Of a DNA stretch of 54,550 bases, positions 34,987-43,621 are shown piece by piece. Position numbers and translations under genes: made by a program. This stretch comes from Patescibacteria group bacterium (lineage in GTDB: Bacteria > Patescibacteriota > Minisyncoccia > Phycocordibacterales > JANLHH01). Within the stretch, counting starts at the first letter, position 1, and every line of letters starts with the position of its first letter. The stretch lies in assembly GCA_038063375.1 (NCBI GenBank), contig JBBTVG010000002.1, forward strand, positions 1 to 54,550. The letters run 5' to 3'. The notes below the pieces were generated by a model that saw only the letters and a list, made by a program, of their open reading frames with translations, was not told where the DNA came from and made no database searches.

Positions 34987-35745
34987 TTATTCTTTCGCTT
35001 TTAACGCACCCGGATGTTCGGCGCTCCACGCGTACAGCGCCACTGCGGATGAGGCCGCGACATTGAGCGATTCACAACGGGGATCGGTAGGGATAGAGAG
35101 CAACACATCGCAAAGTTCGCGCGTTTTAAGACGGATGCCCTTTGATTCATTGCCTACGATAAACAAAGTCGGCGCGTCAAATTTTTCTTTCGTAATATTA
35201 TTCGGCGCATCCCCTTCAAGACCGTATATCCAAAAGCCCCTATCTTTGAGGTCGCGGATCACCGTGTTGACGTTCCCCACGGAAACAAGCGGGACGCGAA
35301 ACACCATGCCGGCCGACACCTTTACCACCGCACCGCTCACCTGCGACTGGTTGTGTTCGGGAATGAGTACGCCGGAGATGCCGAATGCCGCCGCAGAACG
35401 TATCACCGCCCCCACGTTATGCGGGTCTTGCAGTTCATCAAGAAGCACAAGGGCGGTGTCAGCCCCGACAGTAAGATTGTGTGCAAAAGACTGATATGAG
35501 CGCATGAGTTTTGAGGGAGAAATTGAGGCGATGACACCTTGATGAGATGCGTCAGGACTAACACCCCCGGGTGCCTTTTTCGGCTCAAATGTTCCGCACG
35601 TAATGCCCGCCTGGGAGATAAGCAGACGAAGCTCCGTATCATCAACCTGCGGGGAGAGGAAAACTTTTTCCACTGCTTCCGGCTTGTGGCGTAACGCTTC
35701 TTTTAGGGCGTGCTTCCCGTAAATGTAAGTTTTTTGTTCTGCCAT
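34987..35745 (-). CDS. rlmB: TrmH/SpoU-family RNA 2'-O-methyltransferase (RlmB-like)
   Basis: From ATG 35745 the protein has 252 aa: an N-terminal RNA-binding domain starting YIYGKHALKEAL, then the knotted SPOUT domain with LQDPHNVGAVIRSAAAFG (motif 1), FIVGNESKGIR (motif 2) and SLNVAASSAVALY (motif 3). RlmB methylates G2251 of 23S rRNA; a different RNA target is possible. An upstream in-frame ATG at 35775 is less likely. Confidence 0.9.
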   Translation of the reverse strand: MAEQKTYIYGKHALKEALRHKPEAVEKVFLSPQVDDTELRLLISQAGITCGTFEPKKAPGGVSPDASHQGVIASISPSKLMRSYQSFAHNLTVGADTALVLLDELQDPHNVGAVIRSAAAFGISGVLIPEHNQSQVSGAVVKVSAGMVFRVPLVSVGNVNTVIRDLKDRGFWIYGLEGDAPNNITKEKFDAPTLFIVGNESKGIRLKTRELCDVLLSIPTDPRCESLNVAASSAVALYAWSAEHPGALKAKE

Positions 35746-35826
35746 AAAGCCACAGTATATCAAAAAGAGCAACAAAAGCGAGGCCAGCTCATTTACCAGC
35801 CGCCTATTCTATGCTGTAATGGACCA

Positions 35827-36534
35827 ATGAAACAAAGGGGGGTCAAGAACGAAGGCAAGACATTCTGGAATAAAGAGTACCGGCAAGGAGAACACCTCGC
35901 GCTTTCCACGCGTGAGAGCGAAGACCTTGTGAAATTCACCCTGTGGCTCAAACGCGAATACGGCGGCGATTTCCTCAACCCTTCCGACTCCGTACTTGAT
36001 CTCGGTTGCGGCAATGGAAGAAATCTCATCTATCTCGCGCAAACATTCGGTGTGCACGGAGTGGGCTACGACATATCAGCGGAAGCGATCGCTCAAGCAA
36101 AAGAGCAGAGCGGGAAACTGCCCCTTGCATATAGCGCCTGCTCTGTCACCGAACCTCTCCCCCTCCCTGATGAATCGCAAACGCTCGTGCTTGATATGAT
36201 GGTTTCGCACTTTTTAAGCAATGAAGAACGCGCGCGTCTGCGAAGCGAAGTAGCGCGCGTTCTCAAACCGAACGGCTGGCTTTTTTTGAAAACATTTCTC
36301 CTTGATGAAGACCGCCATGCCGAGCGCTTCTTGCGCGAGCACCCGGGAAAAGAAGCGGGGTCATATATCCATCCTGTATTTGGCGTTACCGAACACGTAT
36401 TCACCGAAAAAGAACTCACTGAAATGCTTGGTTCTCTTTTTACAGTTCATAAAAAAGTGCGTTCGCACCGCCATCTCAAAGACGGACGAGCATTCAAACG
36501 CCGCAGCATCTCCATCTACGCGCAAAAGAAATGA
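35827..36534 (+). CDS. class I SAM-dependent methyltransferase
   Basis: From ATG 35827 the protein has 235 aa. The N-terminus FWNKEYRQGEHLALS, motif I VLDLGCGNGRNLIYLAQ, GYDISAEAI and LKPNGWLFLKTF are typical of tellurite-resistance/Methyltransf_25-type enzymes. The substrate is unknown. It diverges from rlmB with an 81-bp gap and converges on the ABC-F gene. Confidence 0.85.
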   Translation: MKQRGVKNEGKTFWNKEYRQGEHLALSTRESEDLVKFTLWLKREYGGDFLNPSDSVLDLGCGNGRNLIYLAQTFGVHGVGYDISAEAIAQAKEQSGKLPLAYSACSVTEPLPLPDESQTLVLDMMVSHFLSNEERARLRSEVARVLKPNGWLFLKTFLLDEDRHAERFLREHPGKEAGSYIHPVFGVTEHVFTEKELTEMLGSLFTVHKKVRSHRHLKDGRAFKRRSISIYAQKK

Positions 36535-36548
36535 GTATCAACGCACTT

Positions 36549-38036
36549 CTACTTGGCGCTTTTTTTCGCTTTCTTCATCGGTTTTAATTTTTCCAGATCA
36601 AGAGTTTCGTCGATGCGGATCTGACGCACAAATTCCGGAACGTGGGAAACGAGAACCATCGCCCCTTCGTATAGATCAAGCGCTTTTGCAATGACCGGCA
36701 GATGCCGGAAGTTGATGTGATTCGTCGGCTCATCAAGAAAGAGGAGGCCCGGTCTCTGCAGTACGAGTTGCGCGAACGCCACCAAGCCCTTTTGCCCCTC
36801 CGAGAGAGAGCCGATCTTCGCGTGCATGAGCTCGCTCGTGATCAAAAAGCCCGCCGCCGTTGAGCGCAGTTTCTCTTCATCCGGTTTTTCCATCACCGAG
36901 AGAAGCGCGTTGTATACCGTATCCTCAAAGTTGAGCGTAGAGAAATCCTGCCGGTAATATCCCACCGTAACGCCTTTTGCTATCGCCTCGCCTTTCGCGT
37001 CCCCATGCGCGAGCGATTCAAGCAGGGTACTTTTTCCGATGCCGTTGGGGCCGGTCAAAAAGAGATGCCTGTTCTTCGTTAAAGAAATGTCTGCTTTTCG
37101 CTCCACCGGCTCGTGGTCGCTCATGACCGAAAGAGAAGTGACGCGCAATATCTCCCCCGATAAGCTTCCTTGCGCGGGAATAGTGAAATCCCGAATGGTC
37201 TTGTCTTCCCTGCGCACGTCCACCTTCGCCTCTTCCATCTCGTCGGCTTTTTCCCGCATACGCTTTGCCACCATACGCATCTGTCCGCCCTTCATGGCAA
37301 AAAAGTTCGCTTTGTCTTTGTTCGCTTGGATCTGTTTTTCGTACTGCGCGTTTTTCATCCGCTCTTTTGCCACGCGCGCGGTAATCTCTTTTACCACATC
37401 GGAATAGTTGCCGACATATTGCTCCACTTTTCGAGTGAACACGTCCAGATACAGCACGCCATGGGTGAACGCGTTCAAAAAGTCGGCATCATGGGAAATG
37501 ACGATCACGGTCTTCGGATATTCAACAAGAAACTTCGTCAGATGCGCGATGCCTGCTTTGTCCAGGTTGTTCGTCGGCTCATCAAGAAGAAGAAGATCCG
37601 GGTCTTGTATAAGCGCGGAAGCCAAGAGGAGCCGCGCTTGCTGTCCGCCGGAAAATGATTTGATGGAACGGTCGCGCGGCGCGTGAAGGTTCACCACTTC
37701 CAGGACATTGTCTATCTTTGGGTCAATATCATACACCTTGTCTTTAAAACTTTTTTCAAAAAATTCACGCACCGTAAGATTCATTTGGTCGCGCGGTATC
37801 ACCTGGCTTGAAACAGCAATGGAGAGTCGTGGCGCAATGTGGATGTCGCCTCCTTCGGGTTTGAGCGCTTCGGTTATGAGCTGAAAGATGGTGCTCTTTC
37901 CCGCGCCATTTTGTCCCATGAAGGTGATCTTCGCTCCCCGGCGTACGGAAAAAGAAACCTCATCTAAAATGGGCTTGTTGTGGCCGTACTCAAACGACAC
38001 CTCATTAAATCTGACAATAACTTCTCCGTGTGACAT
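36549..38036 (-). CDS. ABC-F family ribosome-associated ATPase
   Basis: From ATG 38036 the 495-aa protein has two ABC ATPase domains and no membrane segment. Domain 1 has GQNGAGKST, SGGQQARLLLASAL and LLLLDEPTNNLD; the linker is a charged helical stretch; domain 2 has GPNGIGKST, LSEGQKGLVAFAQ and LLFLDEPTNHI. ABC-F proteins act on the ribosomal E site in translation control or antibiotic protection. Its 5' region contains long inverted repeats, reminiscent of attenuator leaders of other ABC-F genes. Confidence 0.92.
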   Translation of the reverse strand: MSHGEVIVRFNEVSFEYGHNKPILDEVSFSVRRGAKITFMGQNGAGKSTIFQLITEALKPEGGDIHIAPRLSIAVSSQVIPRDQMNLTVREFFEKSFKDKVYDIDPKIDNVLEVVNLHAPRDRSIKSFSGGQQARLLLASALIQDPDLLLLDEPTNNLDKAGIAHLTKFLVEYPKTVIVISHDADFLNAFTHGVLYLDVFTRKVEQYVGNYSDVVKEITARVAKERMKNAQYEKQIQANKDKANFFAMKGGQMRMVAKRMREKADEMEEAKVDVRREDKTIRDFTIPAQGSLSGEILRVTSLSVMSDHEPVERKADISLTKNRHLFLTGPNGIGKSTLLESLAHGDAKGEAIAKGVTVGYYRQDFSTLNFEDTVYNALLSVMEKPDEEKLRSTAAGFLITSELMHAKIGSLSEGQKGLVAFAQLVLQRPGLLFLDEPTNHINFRHLPVIAKALDLYEGAMVLVSHVPEFVRQIRIDETLDLEKLKPMKKAKKSAK

Positions 38037-38048
38037 AAATAGACCCAC

Positions 38049-38193
38049 TGCGTAATAATTTTTCGTAACGAAATGAGGAATTTTCGAGCGAAAACAGCGA
38101 AGCGCGAGAAGATGAATACAGCGTATTCATTGACGAACGATGAGTTGTTTGCAGCCGAAAATTCCTCATTGCAGTAGAAAAGGTTATTGCGCA
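38049..38193 (-). promoter_or_regulatory. structured leader upstream of ABC-F
   Basis: Perfect 15-bp arms (38072-38086/38156-38170) enclose an inner 8-bp hairpin (ATGAATAC/GTATTCAT, around 38112-38130), and outer 10-nt arms with one mismatch (38049-38058/38184-38193) bracket the whole. The nested stems fill the region between the GIY-YIG terminator and the ABC-F ATG. A leader RNA or a DNA cruciform are both possible. Confidence 0.55.
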
Positions 38194-38201
38194 GGGGGTT
38201 T

Positions 38202-38227
38202 AAAAAACGCCCGGCAAAAGGCGCGTT
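38202..38227 (-). terminator. terminator of GIY-YIG gene 1
   Basis: On the minus strand an ACGCGCC/GGGCGT stem with one bulge and loop TTTTGCC is followed by six T. Confidence 0.7.
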
Positions 38228-38297
38228 TATCCCCCTACTGTACCCTATTTCACTGAAAATACGAAATGGAGAGCAGCTCATTCTCGTGTGGTTCCCT

Positions 38298-38555
38298 CTA
38301 TTTCTTCCCTTTGGCGGCTTCTCGCACAAAATGAAGCTTCTCCTCGCGGCGCCATCCCTTTATCTCGGCTTCGCGCTTCTGAGCACTGCTTCTGTCTTTT
38401 TGTTTCTCCGTGTAGAGAAGTTTTACCGCTTTTCTTGAGCTGGTGTAGTGTCCGCCTTTGCCATTCTTATGTTCCTGGAATCTCCGTTCAACATCGGTCG
38501 TTATGCCGGTGTAGATCGTACCATCACCGCATTGGAGAAGATAAACATAATACAT
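38298..38555 (-). CDS. GIY-YIG nuclease domain protein, copy 1
   Basis: The 85-aa stand-alone GIY-YIG protein (UPF0213/YhbQ-like) begins YYVYLLQCGDGTIYTGIT and has the conserved R in DVERRFQEHKNGKG and the basic KREAEIKGW helix. Such proteins cut DNA in repair or mobile-element contexts; most stand-alone ones are uncharacterised. It is almost identical to the gene at 39882-40157 except for the last residues. Confidence 0.9.
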   Translation of the reverse strand: MYYVYLLQCGDGTIYTGITTDVERRFQEHKNGKGGHYTSSRKAVKLLYTEKQKDRSSAQKREAEIKGWRREEKLHFVREAAKGKK

Positions 38556-38558
38556 ATA
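38304..38558. repeat. 255-bp direct repeat, copy 1 (GIY-YIG)
   Basis: Matches 39906-40160 with three mismatches, a period of 1602 bp. The repeat covers nearly the entire GIY-YIG gene and stops within a few bases of its ATG. Confidence 0.92.
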
Positions 38559-38593
38559 CCTTGTTTGCCAGTCTCTTATTTATTGAATTACGG

Positions 38594-38704
38594 CTATGTC
38601 ATAAGCGCTACCGATATGGCAACGCCTGGCAATATTTCATTGAGGTGCGGCTTGGTTATGGCAAAGGCGGCGGCGAACTCGGATATAGCCGCAACAATTG
38701 TTAG
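38594..38704 (-). pseudogene. fragment of a DUF389-like membrane protein
   Basis: One frame on the minus strand reads SEFAAAFAITKPHLNEILPG and continues VAISVALM before a stop. This closely resembles the membrane segment of DUF389 proteins (...LPGVAIAVALVPPL...). There is no start codon, and the frame overlaps the stop of the META gene. It looks like a remnant of a gene broken when this segment was rearranged. The match is from memory of the family pattern. Confidence 0.45.
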
Positions 38705-39612
38705 CGAAAAACGGAAGACCCGCTATCAAACTTCAGGTCAAAGATCAGTTCGCCGCGGCTGGTAAAGAAGAACGACTGCACTTCTCCGAGCATTGATGAA
38801 AACGCTTGTTCCTGCGATCCTTCGCAAAACCTTCGCGTCGCGACAATATCCTTAAATGTTATCTGGTGGTCTTTGACCTCATAGGTTCCGCCCATAGTAT
38901 TGCAATCCGTTGTCGCAGAGAATGATCCGTCCTCCCTGAAAGTAAGTGTAAAAGTTTCGGTTTTTTTCGGCACCAGCTCGGTGTCATTGTTGTACGTTGT
39001 CTTGATCCACTTCCATGTGTGCATATCAAGCGTCATGCGGCTGGGGTCGGCTTCGCCTTCAAAATTTTGAACGACTTCGCCAAATTGCATAGTCTTCGGA
39101 TCAAGTTTCAGCCAAATGCTTTTTCCAGCCGATGGTGGTGTAGCAAAACTTTCTCCCGGATTTCGATCCGCGTAATTAACGACAATGACATTTTTATGAT
39201 TTGGGTTTTGGCTGAGTTCCGTCGTCTGCGGAGCGATACGATCGCCAAGGAGCAGCCCCTGGGAGCCGATATATCCCTCGGGCGTATCAAGCGCCGCGAC
39301 CACGTAGTAAAAAGTTCCGCTCCCGCCTGTCTCTTGCGTCAGGAGAAACACGACGTCTTCCCTGCCGTCTTCATTGAGATCGTGGCGCACCTCGTTGCCA
39401 AAATATCGCGTGATAATTTTTGACGCCGAGCCGGGCGCGGCCGGAGTCTCAGACACGCCGCCCGAAAGCGCAACGGATTCCCCGTTGATCACATAGGTCG
39501 CGTTGCGAGGATCGGAGATAATGTTCCCATTCTCCGGAGTGCCGCCAAGGAAATATAATGCTCCCAGAAAAACAAGAATCAGAACAATGATTATCGTGAT
39601 TATCTTCTTCAT
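38701..39612 (-). CDS. membrane-anchored META-domain protein
   Basis: The 303-aa protein has an N-terminal membrane helix (3-22), a middle region with a dockerin/EF-hand-like D-rich stretch (DLNEDGREDVVFLL) and a C-terminal META domain (about 195-300) beginning WKWIKTTY, with GSFSATTDCNTMGGTY and FCEGSQEQAF. META domains occur in heat-shock lipoproteins such as HslJ and in secreted proteins. It lies between the two GIY-YIG copies. The first 80 bp of the gene are duplicated just upstream. Confidence 0.8.
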   Translation of the reverse strand: MKKIITIIIVLILVFLGALYFLGGTPENGNIISDPRNATYVINGESVALSGGVSETPAAPGSASKIITRYFGNEVRHDLNEDGREDVVFLLTQETGGSGTFYYVVAALDTPEGYIGSQGLLLGDRIAPQTTELSQNPNHKNVIVVNYADRNPGESFATPPSAGKSIWLKLDPKTMQFGEVVQNFEGEADPSRMTLDMHTWKWIKTTYNNDTELVPKKTETFTLTFREDGSFSATTDCNTMGGTYEVKDHQITFKDIVATRRFCEGSQEQAFSSMLGEVQSFFFTSRGELIFDLKFDSGSSVFR

Positions 39613-39617
39613 GGCAG

Positions 39618-39725
39618 TTAATTGTATTCCGTCAATTGCCAGAAGATTGGGAAAAAGAAAAGGAAATATAACGCGCCCAGAAAAATAAGAGTCAGAACAA
39701 TGAGTATCGTGATTATCTTCTTCAT
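39618..39725 (-). pseudogene. truncated duplicate of the META gene 5' end
   Basis: Positions 39661-39744 repeat 39548-39632 with about 10 differences in 84 bp, including the ATG and the upstream sequence. The duplicate frame (35 codons) begins MKKIITILIVLTLIFLGALY and then leaves the homologous sequence and stops 5 nt before the real META ATG. It is a relic or a tiny membrane peptide. Confidence 0.6.
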
Positions 39726-39881
39726 TATAGTTAATTATATCCCGTTTTCCACAAAATACCAGTACTACACCCTTGAAAGAGAAAAGCGAGAGTAAGGATC
39801 ATGGGCCACAAAACCGCGGTAACGATCAAAGCATTTCTTTGGTTTCCTGCGGTCCTTTTTATCTAACAGTGATCGCAAGCT

Positions 39882-40157
39882 CTACAATGTCCCCAGCGAA
39901 GATCCCTTCCTTTTGGCGGCTTCTCGCACAAAGTGGAGCTTCTCCTCGCGGCGCCATCCCTTTATCTCGGCTTCGCGCTTCTGAGCACTGCTTCTGTCTT
40001 TTTGTTTCTCCGTGTAGAGAAGTTTTACCGCTTTTCTTGAGCTGGTGTAGTGTCCGCCTTTGCCATTCTTATGTTCCTGGAATCTCCGTTCAACATCGGT
40101 CGTTATGCCGGTGTAGATCGTACCATCACCGCATTGGAGAAGATAAACATAATACAT
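39882..40157 (-). CDS. GIY-YIG nuclease domain protein, copy 2
   Basis: The 91-aa protein is identical to copy 1 over the first 82 residues and then ends in RKGSSLGTL instead of GKK, because the repeat stops and the frame runs into unique DNA. It has the same GIY-YIG catalytic elements. Since only the tail differs, either copy could be the parent. Confidence 0.9.
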   Translation of the reverse strand: MYYVYLLQCGDGTIYTGITTDVERRFQEHKNGKGGHYTSSRKAVKLLYTEKQKDRSSAQKREAEIKGWRREEKLHFVREAAKRKGSSLGTL

Positions 40158-40160
40158 ATA
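39906..40160. repeat. 255-bp direct repeat, copy 2 (GIY-YIG)
   Basis: Matches 38304-38558 with three mismatches. Together the copies bracket the META gene, its truncated duplicate and the DUF389-like relic. Confidence 0.92.
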
Positions 40161-40197
40161 TTCCGTGGTTCTCTATTGCACAGTGACCAGCCCCCTT

Positions 40198-41229
40198 TCA
40201 GTTCTCGTTCTCAATGTCCCGCAAACGCTCTTCAGCTTTTTGGGTTGCCTCTTCGGCGCGCTCCTGTTCTTTTTTCAAGCGTTCTGATTCTTTCTCATCC
40301 CTTTCACCTATTTTTTCTTCCTGTCCTTCTTTAAGCTCCTCTTCTTGTTCCTCCGCCTCTTTTAAATCTTCAGCGGCATCTTTTACGACTTCAAGGCTTT
40401 TCTTGGCTTGTTTGGCAAGCTGTTTGGCGCCTTGATAATTTTCGCGGTCAAAAAGTTCTTTGGATTGAGCCAATAGTCGGTCAAATTTCTCAAATGCGGA
40501 AGCAGGCACAGCAACACCTTCCTTGGCGGCTTCATTCAATATCTCCTGTTTCTTTTTTTCAGCTTCGCTGATAGCCTTTTGCGCTTCTTCTTTATCCTCC
40601 ATTTCCTCCTCAAGTCGCTCTTCTTCTTTCTCTAACGCTTCTTCTTGTTCGTCCGTTTTGAGTTCCAAGAGTTCTTTTTGCACTTTGAGCTCATCAAGTT
40701 CTTTTACTAACGAATCAACAAGAGTGGTATTGCCAACCTGTCGCGCTTCAACAATCTTTGCTTTTAATTCTTTTTCTTTGGCTTCAAGTGCGCGCTTTTC
40801 TGCCTTGAAAGCCTCCTTGAGCGCGGATTTTGGACCATCAAAGTCATCGTCAAGTTCTTTGGCGAGCGCGCTTACGTCTTCTCCATCGGCCTTTTGATCG
40901 GCAAGGATGGCATTGATTCGTTCAAGGTTTCCTTGGAGTCTTGCTTGAGCTACTTCAAGGCCTTTCGCATCCACGCCTTTCGTTTCCAAAACAACTTTGA
41001 TTTCCGCTACACGCTCCGCGGCAAAAGCAATTTGAAGTCGGGCCTTGCCTTCCGGGTTAAAGCTGAAAAATTCTCGCAAAAATTCACCGAATGTGTCAAG
41101 AAAATAAAATGTGCTTTCGGGTGTCAGGCCGGCTCTCGGGAGCACAGCCTGTTCCCCATGTGCAAAAACGGTGCCGCTCACAAACAAAGCAAGGGCGAGC
41201 ACTGATGTTAAAAAGGTTTTTTTAATCAT
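40198..41229 (-). CDS. exported DUF5667-like coiled-coil protein
   Basis: The 343-aa protein has a signal peptide (1-23, ending VFAHG), the segment LPRAGLTPESTFYFLDTFGE that marks DUF5667-type proteins, and then about 280 residues of charged coiled coil rich in E, K and A. Function is not established; similar CPR proteins are thought to be periplasmic or surface structural proteins. The composition suggests an elongated rod. Confidence 0.75.
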   Translation of the reverse strand: MIKKTFLTSVLALALFVSGTVFAHGEQAVLPRAGLTPESTFYFLDTFGEFLREFFSFNPEGKARLQIAFAAERVAEIKVVLETKGVDAKGLEVAQARLQGNLERINAILADQKADGEDVSALAKELDDDFDGPKSALKEAFKAEKRALEAKEKELKAKIVEARQVGNTTLVDSLVKELDELKVQKELLELKTDEQEEALEKEEERLEEEMEDKEEAQKAISEAEKKKQEILNEAAKEGVAVPASAFEKFDRLLAQSKELFDRENYQGAKQLAKQAKKSLEVVKDAAEDLKEAEEQEEELKEGQEEKIGERDEKESERLKKEQERAEEATQKAEERLRDIENEN

Positions 41230-41305
41230 AGTTTTATTGTTTTATACAAAATAATAAAGTACGTACCTCATGTCCCAATTTGATTTAATAATTATACCAC
41301 CATAA

Positions 41306-41332
41306 ACAAAAAGCCCCTATGGGCAGTTTTTT
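41306..41332 (-). terminator. possible terminator of the peptidoglycan-binding gene
   Basis: A short GCCC/GGGC hairpin (41313-41324) is followed on the minus strand by five T. The stem is weak. It lies 120 nt past the stop of the gene at 41451-42608. Confidence 0.4.
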
Positions 41333-41450
41333 GTTTTGAATATCGGACTCATCGGGTATGCTTTTTGGGAATAGTTACCAATACGCCTCAAAGTATTACC
41401 ACTCTTCGTTTGTCTACATTAGCGTAGCTTCGATTTCTTACTTGAGAAAA

Positions 41451-42608
41451 TTATTTGAATATTTCTTGAAGCTTCGCGCGTGTTTTCGGTCCCACAGAAC
41501 CATAACCAGCGTCCTCGTCTGAAGTTACAACGCCGTGTTTGATTTGGAATCTCTGTACCGCCTCTTTGGTCATTTGACCGAAGTACCCCGAGACAACGCC
41601 CTCCGGATATATCTCGTTATCAGTTGCGAATAGTTGTTGCAACCTATAGACATTAGAAGAACGCATACCAAACTTGAGATTTTCCGTAAACAAAGCATTG
41701 TCGGTTACGGCTGGAACCGAAGAACCAGTTGAAGTAGGAGTAGCCGCGCCAAATACTTCTTCAAATTTTGCGCGGGTTTTGGGACCAACGTTGCCGTAGC
41801 CCAAATCACTCGGAGTAGCAACGCCATACTTTACCTGAAATCGCCCCACGGCTTTTTGAGTGAGAGAACCAAAGTAGCCGGAAATAGTACCTTCAGGATA
41901 CACATCTGTATCGGACGCAAGTAATGTTTGGAGTCGGCGCACATCTTCCGACGACATACCGAGAGACAAATTTTTCAGAAAAGCAACAGAAGAGGTAGAA
42001 GGAATAGTTGCCGAAGGTGTTGTTACATTAGGAGTAGATGTATTCGGATGGCAGAGCCCGCCAGAAAGCGTATACCCGGGGCCACAAGGCACAATTATGC
42101 CCCCGCCGCCAACTGGAACGCAGGTTGCGCTGCCGCCAGAGCCCGATAGTCTGTATCCGGCATTACAACTCGCCGCACCGCACGTTGGAAAGGAATTATA
42201 CGAAGCAACATTTGATAATGCTGTACACAAACTCGTACACTGGGTGGTCGCAGAGGGCGATACGGTATACGTCCCCGCTGTCGTCGGAAGGGTGGCATAT
42301 GAGGTTCCTGGCGTGGAATTTTCGGAACAAACTAGCGTAGTGCCTCCCTGCGTGACTTGAATTGATTTCACCGCACTATCGGATGATCCGACTTGGAACA
42401 CAGACCCCGGATTAGTAACAGTAAAAGTCCCGCTTGAAAATAACCAGCTTTCTGACTCGGAGCCACTCAGAATCAGCATATCTGCAGTACCTGCGCCGAA
42501 TGTAATCCCAGCTACTGTGATGTTGCCGTTTGCAACAAAATCGTTCGTGGCAGCAAAAACCACAACGGGTAGGAACAGCGACAAAATTGTAATGAGGGCC
42601 TTTTTCAC
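41451..42608 (-). CDS. secreted protein with two peptidoglycan-binding domains
   Basis: The 385-aa protein has a signal peptide (1-19, ending VFAAT), a beta-rich N-terminal region, cysteine-containing repeats (CNAGYRLSGSGGSATC, CGPGYTLSGGLC), a Ser/Thr/Pro linker and two PG_binding_1 domains (about 210-290 and 308-385). Each has LxxGMxSxxVxRLQ, YPEGxxSGYFG and the VGPKTRAK ending. It should anchor to cell-wall peptidoglycan. The next gene upstream, 25 nt away, is another exported protein. Confidence 0.88.
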   Translation of the reverse strand: MKKALITILSLFLPVVVFAATNDFVANGNITVAGITFGAGTADMLILSGSESESWLFSSGTFTVTNPGSVFQVGSSDSAVKSIQVTQGGTTLVCSENSTPGTSYATLPTTAGTYTVSPSATTQCTSLCTALSNVASYNSFPTCGAASCNAGYRLSGSGGSATCVPVGGGGIIVPCGPGYTLSGGLCHPNTSTPNVTTPSATIPSTSSVAFLKNLSLGMSSEDVRRLQTLLASDTDVYPEGTISGYFGSLTQKAVGRFQVKYGVATPSDLGYGNVGPKTRAKFEEVFGAATPTSTGSSVPAVTDNALFTENLKFGMRSSNVYRLQQLFATDNEIYPEGVVSGYFGQMTKEAVQRFQIKHGVVTSDEDAGYGSVGPKTRAKLQEIFK

Positions 42609-42633
42609 AAAAAGTAGAGAAATAAACCGAGCA

Positions 42634-43242
42634 CTATCGCACCGCCATCCATGACCAGAGATTATCTGCAGGATTTACCGCACCTGTATACCCGACATTG
42701 TGTACAGCTATTTGGATAGTGTTATCGGCCGTTGAAGAAGCGCTAACCATGAAGATGCCGTTATTGGTGATATAGGGAGTGACAAAGACCTTATGACTGG
42801 TAGTGACACCCGTTGCGGTACAGGTAGTCATTGCCGTGGTGCTTGCCGTTATAGAGCCGATGGTGACAGTACATGTGCCGTGTTGAATATCGGCCACAGT
42901 GTCGCCAACACTACTTACCTTGACGCTATCGAGCGTTGCCAACCCGGTTGATGAGGCGGTAGTTAAAGTAAGCGCGCCAGCCAGTGTTAGCGCTCCTGTA
43001 GAGGAAAACGTGGATGTTGCCGTTGCCCCGAAGTATGCATTATTGAATACAGAGAATTGCGTAGAGGAGGCGTTACCGAATGTTGAGAGTCCGGCTACAG
43101 ATACGGTACCGTCGGTGCTGATGTTGGTGCCTATGGTAGTTGCAGCTTGAACCACCGTGACCACAAACAAAACGGAAAATATAACTGAGAGTATTACAGA
43201 AACGGGACCTGTTCTTTTGTAGAAAGTGCTGATTTTTGACAT
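42634..43242 (-). CDS. secreted Ser/Thr/Ala-rich surface protein
   Basis: The 202-aa protein from ATG 43242 has a basic head, a membrane/signal segment (about 12-33, ending VVQAATT) and repeats of the type STFGNASSTQFSVFNNAYFG and ATSTFSSTGALTLAGAL, typical of Parcubacteria surface proteins and phage-tail-like beta-structures. The C-terminus is a compact beta-domain with four cysteines' worth of CTVTIGS/CTATG strands. Function is unknown; it probably forms a fibre or coat. Confidence 0.7.
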   Translation of the reverse strand: MSKISTFYKRTGPVSVILSVIFSVLFVVTVVQAATTIGTNISTDGTVSVAGLSTFGNASSTQFSVFNNAYFGATATSTFSSTGALTLAGALTLTTASSTGLATLDSVKVSSVGDTVADIQHGTCTVTIGSITASTTAMTTCTATGVTTSHKVFVTPYITNNGIFMVSASSTADNTIQIAVHNVGYTGAVNPADNLWSWMAVR

Positions 43243-43551
43243 AAGCAATCTAGTTAATTATTAATAAATAAAAACACAAATGCCTCAAATTTTGATTTTC
43301 AAGGGGTTAAAAAACTTTCTATCTTCAATAGGAAGATTAATTTTATTATACCCCACCCCTCAAAAAAACAATAATTGACTGTGGACAACGCTCTTATTAA
43401 GAGAGGAAAGCCTTGTAGAAAAGTGAAGAATGTTTTGCTTGGCGGCGAGCATTAGCGAGCGGCGGCGAGGCGGCCTCATTCGTCGGGATTCGTTTGGTAA
43501 AAAGTTCGGATTTTGTTCAGGAGGGACAGCAACCTTTCCCATTCAATATGA
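43243..43551. other. 309-bp non-coding stretch
   Basis: AT-rich promoter-like sequence near 43250-43370, then a GC-rich patch (around 43440-43475) with short GGCGGCGAG repeats. No gene, RNA or perfect hairpin is seen. Confidence 0.6.
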
Positions 43552-43578
43552 CTGCGGGACTTGGACTCGAACCAAGAT
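43552..43578 (-). repeat. stray copy of tRNA-Gln 3' end
   Basis: These 27 bp equal 43622-43648, the discriminator, acceptor 3' strand and T arm of tRNA-Gln, in the same orientation and 70 bp away. Beyond them the sequence forms a 7-bp CAGAGAA/TTCTCTG hairpin instead of a normal anticodon arm, so the copy is a decayed tRNA or an insertion footprint. Confidence 0.85.
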
Positions 43579-43621
43579 GACAACTTTCAGAGAACCCTAT
43601 TCTCTGTTTTTGCGTGCACAG

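Noticed and set aside
39798-39863. 21-codon + strand frame (MGHKTAVTIKAFL...) with AAGGA upstream, before GIY-YIG copy 2
   Set aside because: Too short and unsupported; it lies in rearranged debris and has no terminator or neighbour that suggests function.
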